This document shows, piece by piece, positions 57,559 through 64,000 of a stretch of 64,000 bases of DNA. Origin of the DNA: Ditibartonella apis (lineage in GTDB: Bacteria; Pseudomonadota; Alphaproteobacteria; Rhizobiales; Rhizobiaceae); NCBI RefSeq assembly GCF_001952075.1, contig NZ_LXYU01000002.1:496001-560000 (forward strand), given 5' to 3'. The stretch's first letter is position 1, and the number at the start of each line of letters is the position of its first letter. Under the pieces are notes generated by a model. That model was given only the letters and a program-made list of their open reading frames with translations. It was not told the DNA's origin and made no database searches. The position numbers and the translations under genes were made by a program.

Positions 57559-58908
57559 CTAAAGGCCGAAGCGCATGACAAAACGTGCGCCCCCCAAGCG
57601 GCTTGAAAGGACAAAAGCCGAACCATGGTGGAGTTCTGCAATGGCACGCACAAATGCAAGGCCAACCCCATAGCCCTCATGTGAACCGGATTTATCATTA
57701 TCAAGCCGGAAGAAAGGCGAGAATATTTCTTCTCTGGAGCTTTCGGCAATACCTGGCCCATCGTCATCGAATTCGAAAATCAGCGCATCATCCTGTTTAT
57801 AAACATGGATATAAACCTTTGAACGGGCATATTTGAAAGCATTGAGGATAATATTGCGAAATGCCATAGCTGCCAATTTCGGATCAATGGAGCTATCCAC
57901 ATTGGCGATATCGTAACTGACTTCGAATCCCTTTGGCTTTAACAATGACAGATCGTCAATGATGTTTTCTGCCCAACGCTTGATATGGACATTTTCAAGC
58001 TTTGTTGGCATGTTTTTGTTGTTCATGCGGAAATAATCGAGAGATATTTTTATCAGTTGTTCAAGCTCGTCGATATCCTTGTCAATTCCAGCATAAAGCT
58101 TCTTTTTTTCTGCCGGATCGGAATCTTCCAGCATACTCAAGCCGAAGCGCAACCGGGCAAGAGGCGTGCGGAACTCATGCGCCATAGCATGCATCATGGT
58201 ACGGCTGTGACCGACAAGAAGTTCAAGACGGGTTGCCATATCATTGATGACATGGCCAATCATTTTTAGCGGTTCACTACGAATTTTCGGAACACGTGCT
58301 GTCAAATCCCCCTCGCCCAATGCGTTGGCTGTCAATCTGATGGCTCGCGCTTCGCGCCACAATGTGGAAAAAGCAAAATATAAAATGGCAAAAAACAGCA
58401 GAGCATTGACGATTGTAAGCAGTGCCAGAAGAATGAAAATTGCACTGGCATTGGCATCATTGATGTCGGTCGTAACGAGCGGGCCGAGTTTCAGATAGCC
58501 GCCTGATTGTAGTTTGGCATAGATATGATCATCTTCGTCATCATAAGCAAGGTCATAGGATTTCAATTGCTCTTTCACGTCATCAGAAAAGTGGTCGGGC
58601 TTTTCGATATAAGCGAGGCGGAAATGGAAATGCGGCTGCAATTCCTGAAGCACTTCCGACGGCTTTTTCAACGGCTCGCTCGCGATTGCCTGATCAATCA
58701 TGTAAACGGTGCCTTGATGGGCATCGCGTTCAATATCTGCGTCGTCAATAATGCCGGTCCAATTGGCAGGCAGAGCAAGAAACAGCTGCAAGGTGCCATA
58801 GGCGACACCACCTTGTAAAAAAAACAGAATGATAAGCACACTGATCGAGCGTAAAATGACCATGCGGCGACGGCTTTTTTGTAATCCATCGTGTTCTTCG
58901 TTTGTCAT
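57559..58908 (-). CDS. Sensor histidine kinase, RstB-like
   Basis: A 449-residue inner-membrane kinase. Membrane segments lie at about residues 18-45 and 156-181, enclosing a periplasmic sensor domain of about 110 residues. HAMP follows (about 182-233), then the phosphoacceptor His244 in AMAHEFRTPLARLRFGLSML. The catalytic domain has FRNIILNAFKYA, DDGPGIAESSREEIFSPFFR and GYGVGLAFVRAIAE, ending SRLGGARFVMRF. Layout and phosphoacceptor box recall RstB of enterobacteria, though the ligand is unknown. It follows the regulator gene by 190 bases on the same strand and is convergent with the arginase-fold gene. Confidence 0.9.
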   Translation of the reverse strand: MTNEEHDGLQKSRRRMVILRSISVLIILFFLQGGVAYGTLQLFLALPANWTGIIDDADIERDAHQGTVYMIDQAIASEPLKKPSEVLQELQPHFHFRLAYIEKPDHFSDDVKEQLKSYDLAYDDEDDHIYAKLQSGGYLKLGPLVTTDINDANASAIFILLALLTIVNALLFFAILYFAFSTLWREARAIRLTANALGEGDLTARVPKIRSEPLKMIGHVINDMATRLELLVGHSRTMMHAMAHEFRTPLARLRFGLSMLEDSDPAEKKKLYAGIDKDIDELEQLIKISLDYFRMNNKNMPTKLENVHIKRWAENIIDDLSLLKPKGFEVSYDIANVDSSIDPKLAAMAFRNIILNAFKYARSKVYIHVYKQDDALIFEFDDDGPGIAESSREEIFSPFFRLDNDKSGSHEGYGVGLAFVRAIAELHHGSAFVLSSRLGGARFVMRFGL

Positions 58909-59098
58909 AATGTTTCACCAAACATAGCGGTCATTTGCGTTTTTCACGTATTTCTGTTTATCTTCCAGCGAAACTTATAGCCCCATTATCCGCTGTTTAA
59001 CCCGTTGGCAGCTTTTATGCCATTTTATTTGCTTTTTCCTGCTATCTTTTTACGCGGGCTAGCTCCCCATTCTTGGCAATTGCTTCAACCTATTTTTT

Positions 59099-59827
59099 TC
59101 AGTCTCCTTCCCATTGCAGAAAAAGATATCCTTTGGCACGAACTGTCTTGATAAATCTCGGATTTTCAAGGTCATCTCCAAGCCGACGGCGAAGCCTGGA
59201 AATGCGTGCATCAATTGACCTATCAAGACCATCAAACTCGATACCACGCAACGCGTTCAATATATCGTCGCGTGATAATATTTGGCCAGCATGACTTGCG
59301 AGCAGCCACAGAAGATCGAATTCGGCTGTGGTTAAATCAACCGGTCGATTATCAATCAGCACCGCGCGGTTATCCTTGTCTATGACGAGATTGCCGAAAA
59401 CAAGTTTGGTGCGTGACGAAAGTGTTGCGTCGCTTTCCGGATGGCTTTCATCGACAATTTCACTTTCTTTGCGCCTTAGAAGTGCGCGTATATGGGCAAG
59501 CAAACGGCGTGGCTCGACCGGCTTTGACATATAGTCGTCGGCACCAAGTTCCAATCCGATAATTTCATCAATATCATCCTCGCTTGCCGTCATGATCAAT
59601 ATCGGGCCTTTATAGAAGGGACGCACATCACGGCAAACATCAAAACCGGATTTTCCGGGAAGCATGACATCAAGTATAACGAGATCAGGCAGCAGCTGCT
59701 TAATTGCTTCTTCGGCTGTATCACCGCGAGAATGCACCTCTACGTCATAGTTCTGTCGCTTCAGATAGTTGGCGACGAGTTCGGCAAGCCTTGTATCATC
59801 TTCTATTATAAGAATTTTTTTGTTCAT
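59099..59827 (-). CDS. OmpR/PhoB-family response regulator, RstA-like
   Basis: A 242-residue regulator with a receiver domain (phospho-Asp53 in LVILDVMLPGKSGFDV) and a C-terminal winged helix (LTTAEFDLLWLLASHAGQIL, IDARISRLRRRLGDD). The receiver region HSRGDTAEEAIKQLLPDLVI resembles RstA. ATG 59827 gives the normal start; the upstream 45 bases of open frame are not needed. It precedes its kinase and is divergent from the HAD phosphatase gene, so it may regulate that operon through the short shared promoter region. Confidence 0.93.
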   Translation of the reverse strand: MNKKILIIEDDTRLAELVANYLKRQNYDVEVHSRGDTAEEAIKQLLPDLVILDVMLPGKSGFDVCRDVRPFYKGPILIMTASEDDIDEIIGLELGADDYMSKPVEPRRLLAHIRALLRRKESEIVDESHPESDATLSSRTKLVFGNLVIDKDNRAVLIDNRPVDLTTAEFDLLWLLASHAGQILSRDDILNALRGIEFDGLDRSIDARISRLRRRLGDDLENPRFIKTVRAKGYLFLQWEGD

Positions 59828-59962
59828 GCAGGTCTTTCTTTTCCGGTTACAGAAATGCAACAAAGAACGCATAGTCGTCTTTATTGTTTATAGGTAAAAG
59901 GTCGCTACGTATCAAGCTGACCAATTTTGTGTTGATGGCTATCATTGGAGATTAAGACGAAT

Positions 59963-60691
59963 ATGACAAGAACGTTCCCGAATGCTTTTCAAGCTTTGAG
60001 CGCTCCCGTATTCTCACAAGGCCCCATATTTTCCCGTGTCTTTGTCGATTTCGACGGCACGATTGCCGATAATGATGTGACAGACGTTCTTTTGGAAAGA
60101 TTTGCATCTCCAAACTGGGAATCAATTGAACAGGATTGGCTTTCTGGCAAAATCGGTGCACGCGAATGCATGATGCGACAGATCGCGCTTATAAAAGCCT
60201 CACCCGCCGAGCTCAAAAAATGTCTTGATGAAATGAAAATCGATCCGGCTTTTCCGGATTTTGTCCATTTGCTTGACCGACAAGGGGTCGATATTGCCAT
60301 TTTAAGCGACGGGCTTGATTATAGCATCCGCACGATTTTGAAACGTTATGGCCTCGAAAACGTTAAAGTTTTTGCAAACCGTCTTCTTTATGCGGGCAAC
60401 AATAATTGGCAGTTACAATTTCCCTACAAAAATGTTGCTTGCCCCGCCGGCAATTGCAAATGCCGCCATTTTGCCAATTCGGGCAACGGATTTACCCTTT
60501 ATATCGGCGATGGAACATCGGATTTTTGCGCGGCCGGAAAAGCCGACCTTGTACTCGCCAAAGGAAAACTTGCTGATTATTGTGCGGCAAGCGGCATTGA
60601 CCACATCAAGGTCGATAATTTCGCTGAAATCATGCAAATCTGGCACAAATTGCAGCGGCCGGAAAAAGCCCGCAAAAGGGTGGCTTCATGA
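59963..60691 (+). CDS. HAD-IB phosphatase, MtnX/SerB-like
   Basis: A 242-residue HAD-superfamily phosphatase. Motif I is VFVDFDGTIADND (nucleophile and acid Asp), motif II is AILSDG and motif IV is YIGDGTSDFCAA. A short Cys-rich insert, CPAGNCKCRH, recalls the MtnX-like subgroup that dephosphorylates small sugar- or keto-phosphates. There is no methionine-salvage neighbour, so another phosphate ester is likely. ATG 59963 is preferred; a TTG 18 bases earlier is in frame. Its stop overlaps the next start (ATGA). It opens the tight operon that runs to 63519. Confidence 0.85.
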   Translation: MTRTFPNAFQALSAPVFSQGPIFSRVFVDFDGTIADNDVTDVLLERFASPNWESIEQDWLSGKIGARECMMRQIALIKASPAELKKCLDEMKIDPAFPDFVHLLDRQGVDIAILSDGLDYSIRTILKRYGLENVKVFANRLLYAGNNNWQLQFPYKNVACPAGNCKCRHFANSGNGFTLYIGDGTSDFCAAGKADLVLAKGKLADYCAASGIDHIKVDNFAEIMQIWHKLQRPEKARKRVAS

Positions 60692-61554
60692 TTACCGATG
60701 TCAGCTTTTTCTATAAAGGTGGTCGGGCTGGCGTTCTTCTCATTCATGGTTTGACAGGCACACCGGCCGAAATGCAAATTCTGGGCAAAGGTTTGCATAA
60801 GCACGGTTTTACTGTTTACGGGATGCAACTTGCAGGCCACTGTGGTGATGAAAACGACCTTTTGGCAACCAGCTGGCATGATTGGTATGATAGTGTCATA
60901 CGTGCGGCAGAACGTCTTTCAGAACATGTTGACACAATGTTTGTCGGCGGACTTTCTATGGGTGCGGTTCTGGCACTCAAATACACCGCCGATCACCCCG
61001 AAAATATAAAAGGTGTCGGCGTATATGGTCCGACATTCATTTATGACGGCTGGTCTATCCCGCGTTATATCCAGCGGTCTGTCTTTTTGTTGAAATGGTT
61101 CAAAGCACTCGGCATTTTCCAGAAAAGTGTGTTTATCGAACGGCCGCCTTATGGTTTGAAAGACGAGCGCATACGCAAAACCATTTCCGAAAGTATGCTT
61201 TCAGGCGACAGTGCCAAAGGTGGACTTGCCGGAAATCCGCTCGGTTCGCTTGCCGAGATGCAAGAACTTGCAAAACAAACCGAGACACAATTGCATGATA
61301 TAAAAGCTCCCTGCCTTATCATGCATTCAAACCATGATGACATTGCCAATATGGAAACAAATTCGGGACTTGTTGCCCGTTCGGTTTCAGGCCCCGTCAA
61401 GATGATACCATTGGAGAACAGCTACCATATGATAACAATTGACCGTGACCGTAAAAAAGTCATTCAGGAAAGTGCCGACTTCTTTGGTGCTTTGTGCACA
61501 AAAGATCAATTGGTGCCCCCTGCTGTAAACCCGTTTATTCGCGAGATTGCTTGA
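60688..61554 (+). CDS. Alpha/beta hydrolase, carboxylesterase Est30-like
   Basis: A 288-residue serine hydrolase. The oxyanion region is VLLIHGLTGTPAEMQ, the nucleophile is Ser90 in GGLSMGAV, the acid Asp is in MHSNHDDIAN and the His in ENSYHMITIDRDR. The pattern matches Est30-type carboxylesterases and bacterial monoacylglycerol lipases, which cleave short ester bonds. It overlaps the phosphatase gene by four bases and lies two bases before the first EamA-like gene, so it is part of the same pathway. Confidence 0.9.
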   Translation: MITDVSFFYKGGRAGVLLIHGLTGTPAEMQILGKGLHKHGFTVYGMQLAGHCGDENDLLATSWHDWYDSVIRAAERLSEHVDTMFVGGLSMGAVLALKYTADHPENIKGVGVYGPTFIYDGWSIPRYIQRSVFLLKWFKALGIFQKSVFIERPPYGLKDERIRKTISESMLSGDSAKGGLAGNPLGSLAEMQELAKQTETQLHDIKAPCLIMHSNHDDIANMETNSGLVARSVSGPVKMIPLENSYHMITIDRDRKKVIQESADFFGALCTKDQLVPPAVNPFIREIA

Positions 61555-61556
61555 CA

Positions 61557-61925
61557 ATGAGTTGGCTGATTTTTCTGGTGTGGTTTGGAAATATTGTTTG
61601 TGACACTATCGGCCAGCTTGCCTTCAAAGGTGCAGCCACAGAACCGGACGAGGAGAACAAACCTCAGTCGCTTTTCCAATATTGGCTAGCGCTGTTCCGC
61701 CAACCACTTCTATGGATCGGAATAATATCCTATGTCGCCGAATTTTTGCTATGGATGGCATTTTTGACATTGGTTCCGCTTTCGGAAGGCATATTGCTCG
61801 GCTCAATCAATATCATTGTCATCATGGTATTGGGGCGGCTGTTTTTTGATGAAAAACTCACCTCTATGCGGGTTCTCGGCATCAGCTTTGTTGCCATTGG
61901 TGTTGCTATTGTGGGAGCTTTTTAA
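61557..61925 (+). CDS. Half-size EamA/SMR-like membrane protein 1
   Basis: A 122-residue protein with four hydrophobic segments in the layout of SMR and ArnE/ArnF proteins. The first holds IFLVWFGNIVCDTIGQLAFKGAA, the third FLLWMAFLTLVPLSEGILLG, and the end VLGISFVAIGVAIVGAF. The NIVCDTIGQLAFK stretch has the D-x-x-x-Q-x-x-x-K pattern also seen in its neighbour. The ATG at 61557 is used (the frame opens 63 bases earlier inside the hydrolase). Its stop overlaps the next start by one base, a typical sign of a heterodimeric half-transporter. Confidence 0.82.
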   Translation: MSWLIFLVWFGNIVCDTIGQLAFKGAATEPDEENKPQSLFQYWLALFRQPLLWIGIISYVAEFLLWMAFLTLVPLSEGILLGSINIIVIMVLGRLFFDEKLTSMRVLGISFVAIGVAIVGAF

Positions 61926-62320
61926 TGCGTCGCTTCTATATATTGGGCTTTTTCTTTTTGATGATGTTCGATACGCTCGGACAGATCAGCTTCAAGCTTT
62001 CTGCAACCGCCGCCCTGCCCTTGGAAGCAAGCCTCGGCTGGTTATACCGTATTTTTTCCCATCCTTTTGTCTATTTTGCCATTCTCGGCTATGTCGGGGC
62101 ATTCTTCACATGGATGACGCTTTTAAGACGCGCACCAGTAGGTCCGGCATTTGCGGCATCGCATCTTGAAGTCGTCACTGTTATGATTGCTTCCGTTCTG
62201 ATATTCGGCGAAACAATTTCATTGGCACATTTTGCCGGTGCGCTGTTTATTGTTGCGGGCATTGTCTGCCTCGCATTTGCCGAACGTGATGTCATCAAAA
62301 AAGAAAACGAGAAATCATAA
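61925..62320 (+). CDS. Half-size EamA/SMR-like membrane protein 2
   Basis: A 131-residue partner of the preceding gene, also with four membrane segments. GFFFLMMFDTLGQISFKLSAT repeats the first-segment pattern, with Asp, Gln and Lys in the same places. The third segment includes FFTWMTLLRRAPVGPAFAASH. The C-terminus is charged (ERDVIKKENEKS). The pair resembles ArnE/ArnF, which flip a lipid-linked aminosugar. Here it could export or flip the product of the surrounding enzymes; this is inference. Confidence 0.82.
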   Translation: MRRFYILGFFFLMMFDTLGQISFKLSATAALPLEASLGWLYRIFSHPFVYFAILGYVGAFFTWMTLLRRAPVGPAFAASHLEVVTVMIASVLIFGETISLAHFAGALFIVAGIVCLAFAERDVIKKENEKS

Positions 62321-62322
62321 GA

Positions 62323-63519
62323 ATGACGAGACAAGGCGAAATTCCACCAACCGCCGGTCTCCCTATGGTTTGGCATGATTGGTTGCCAACAAAAAAAGAA
62401 CTCTGCTCCAATTTGGGCGAATTGTTCGATTTGCCGCCGCTCATTCTGGAATGTTCCGGCACGGCTTCGCTCATTGTTGCCCTTCAAACTCTGGCAAATA
62501 TGCCCAGGAACGAAGGGCGAAGAGACGTTATCATACCGGCTTATAATTGCCCTCTCGTAGTGCTTGCCATTGCCCATTGCAATTTGACGGTAAAACTTTG
62601 TGATACAGCAAAAAACAGTTTCGATTTCGATTTTGATTGTCTCGACAAACTGATTGACGAAAAAACACTGGCTGTTATTCCGGCCCACATTGGCGGCCAA
62701 TTGGCAGATGTTGAACAATGCGTTCAGATGGCTCATAAAAAAGGTGCTTATGTCATTGAAGACGGGGCACAGGCGCTTGGTTCAGCGGCAGGCAAAACGG
62801 GGGATATTGCTTTTTTCAGCCTTGCTGTCGGAAAGGGGCTTACCCTTTATGAGGGCGGCCTTTTAACTTCATCCAATGATGAAATCCGTCTGGCATTAAA
62901 GGAAACCCACCAAAAAATAGTAAAACCCCGTTTTTTCTTTGAACTTAAACGCATAAGCGAATTGTTGGGATATTCTATCGCCTATCGTCCGCGGCTTTTG
63001 TCACTCGCTTATGGCGTGCCGAGGCGCAAGGAACTTACAGCAGGCAATATAGAGGAAGCGGTCGGTGATGTTTTCGATGACGATATTCCTATCCATCTTG
63101 TAAGCTGTTTCAGAATGAAAAGAGGCGCAAATGCCGCTTCAAGGCTCAAACCTTTTTTAGAAGACATAAAAAAACAAGCGCAACGTCGCATCGACAAACT
63201 TGAAAAAATTCCCTCAATCACGGTTGTTAAAGGCATTGATGATGAAAAGGCTATTTGGCCATTTATTATGGTGCTTTTTAAAACCGGAGAAGCAAGAGAC
63301 AAAGCACTTGAAACCTTGTGGCCTTCACCTTATGGCGTCACCCGCCTGTTCGTTCATGCTTTGCCGGATTATTCCTATCTTGAACCTCATTTCAACACGC
63401 GTTTTTCAACCCCAAATGCCTGCGATCTTGCGGCGAGAATGTTGACCATATCGAATAGTCCGTGGCTTGATGATGATACGTTTGACAAGATTGTAACAAC
63501 CATTGCAAGGTCTGTTTGA
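62323..63519 (+). CDS. DegT/DnrJ/EryC1/StrS-type PLP enzyme
   Basis: A 398-residue fold-type I PLP enzyme of the sugar-aminotransferase family. The pattern CSGTASLIVALQTLA, IPAYNCPLVVLAI, IEDGAQALGSAAG and Lys171 in FFSLAVGKGLTLYEGGLL is preserved, with the Schiff-base lysine intact. It lacks the usual N-terminal P-x-x-x-P strand and its C-terminal part is less typical, so the substrate may not be a nucleotide sugar. It starts two bases after the second EamA-like gene and ends the tight operon. Confidence 0.85.
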   Translation: MTRQGEIPPTAGLPMVWHDWLPTKKELCSNLGELFDLPPLILECSGTASLIVALQTLANMPRNEGRRDVIIPAYNCPLVVLAIAHCNLTVKLCDTAKNSFDFDFDCLDKLIDEKTLAVIPAHIGGQLADVEQCVQMAHKKGAYVIEDGAQALGSAAGKTGDIAFFSLAVGKGLTLYEGGLLTSSNDEIRLALKETHQKIVKPRFFFELKRISELLGYSIAYRPRLLSLAYGVPRRKELTAGNIEEAVGDVFDDDIPIHLVSCFRMKRGANAASRLKPFLEDIKKQAQRRIDKLEKIPSITVVKGIDDEKAIWPFIMVLFKTGEARDKALETLWPSPYGVTRLFVHALPDYSYLEPHFNTRFSTPNACDLAARMLTISNSPWLDDDTFDKIVTTIARSV

Positions 63520-63524
63520 AAGAA

Positions 63525-64000
63525 ATGAACCGGCTATCGCACGGCTTGCCCAACACGGATGTTGATGAAAATTCAACTTTGAACCGGACACCGAAAACTG
63601 TAGCCATTTATGTCATGGAAAATTTCAGCCCGTTTCACATTTCTGTTCCGGTCATGGCCTTCGGTGCGGCTATGCCGGATCAAACTTATTACAAGCCAAT
63701 CCTGTTTTCGGAAAAAATCGGAATTGTTGAAGGTCAGGATGCTTTTTCAATAAAAGTCGATCACGATCTTAAAAGCCTTGATGACGCTGATATAATCGTC
63801 ATTCCCTATTGGCCGGATCCTGAACAACCTATCTCTTCCGACCTTAATACAAGTCTTAACAATGAAGCGCGAAAAAATAAAACCATTATGGGGCTTTGTC
63901 TTGGCACTTATGTTCTGGCCTTTAGCGGGCTTTTGAAAGGGAAAAAAGCTGCAACGCACTGGGCCTATGAAAAACAGTTTGCCGAACAGTTTCCTGATAC
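63525..64000 (+). CDS. GlxA-like (DJ-1/AraC) transcriptional regulator, N-terminal part (cut by window end)
   Basis: The frame opens at ATG 63525, five bases after the DegT-like stop, and is still open at the window end. The visible 158 residues form a DJ-1/PfpI-type amidotransferase-like domain: TVAIYVMENFSPFHISVPVMAF, DADIIVIPYWPD, and the Cys elbow GLCLGTYVLAFSGLLKGKKAATHWAYE, a hallmark of GlxA-type AraC regulators. The helix-turn-helix would lie beyond the window. Its position suggests it controls the operon or a linked one. Confidence 0.8.
   Translation, partial: MNRLSHGLPNTDVDENSTLNRTPKTVAIYVMENFSPFHISVPVMAFGAAMPDQTYYKPILFSEKIGIVEGQDAFSIKVDHDLKSLDDADIIVIPYWPDPEQPISSDLNTSLNNEARKNKTIMGLCLGTYVLAFSGLLKGKKAATHWAYEKQFAEQFPD

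Noticed and set aside
62089..62736. 215-codon minus-strand frame over the second EamA-like and DegT-like genes
   Set aside because: Antisense to two supported genes with overlapping start signals.

Overview
The window reads as a continuous piece of an alphaproteobacterial chromosome, most likely Hyphomicrobiales (Rhizobiales). Pointers are the hisS-hisZ-hisG operon with a short-form HisG that needs HisZ, an HWE-type histidine kinase, small proteins typical of the order (DUF6460, TIGR02186), a CIRCE-controlled groESL, and ETF plus ETF-quinone oxidoreductase. Base composition looks moderate to low for the order (not computed), which fits a host-associated member of the Bartonella/Brucella side; that placement is inference. 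I see no rRNA, tRNA, CRISPR array, insertion sequence or prophage.

Region 1 (1-26.5 kb) is mostly housekeeping. It holds the end of trpS followed by a sensor kinase, a universal stress protein and an Nfu iron-sulfur carrier, then groESL, fumC, pgm and a Prx5-type peroxiredoxin. The histidine operon, tag/xseA, a Tat-exported CAP-domain protein and a family 25 glycosyltransferase follow. The DNA-ligase-associated helicase/PdeM pair, a TIGR02186/TauE pair and a coiled-coil membrane protein complete it.

Region 2 (26.9-50.6 kb) is a catabolic block. A NitT/TauT-type ABC importer, a mesaconyl-CoA-hydratase-like MaoC protein and an aldo/keto reductase come first on the plus strand. A nine-gene minus-strand operon encodes a branched-chain-amino-acid-type (Liv) ABC importer, a nitronate-monooxygenase-like flavoprotein, an enoyl-CoA isomerase-like crotonase, an IclR regulator and a class III CoA-transferase. 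Divergent to it is a pim-like beta-oxidation set (multifunctional hydratase/dehydrogenase, thiolase, two acyl-CoA dehydrogenases), followed by etfB, etfA and ETF-QO. Together these could import an organic acid, probably a dicarboxylate, activate it by CoA transfer, shorten it by beta-oxidation and pass electrons to ubiquinone.

Region 3 (51-64 kb) holds a class I glutamine amidotransferase, an MHS-type MFS transporter and a class III aminotransferase. They are followed by an unrecognised locus: a FemAB/GNAT-like transferase translationally coupled to an arginase-fold protein, an RstAB-like two-component system, and then a tight plus-strand run of a HAD phosphatase, an alpha/beta hydrolase, two overlapping half-size EamA/SMR-like membrane proteins, a DegT-type PLP enzyme and the start of a GlxA-like regulator. 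This last locus is the best candidate for an undescribed pathway, perhaps making and exporting or flipping an amino-containing metabolite or envelope component.
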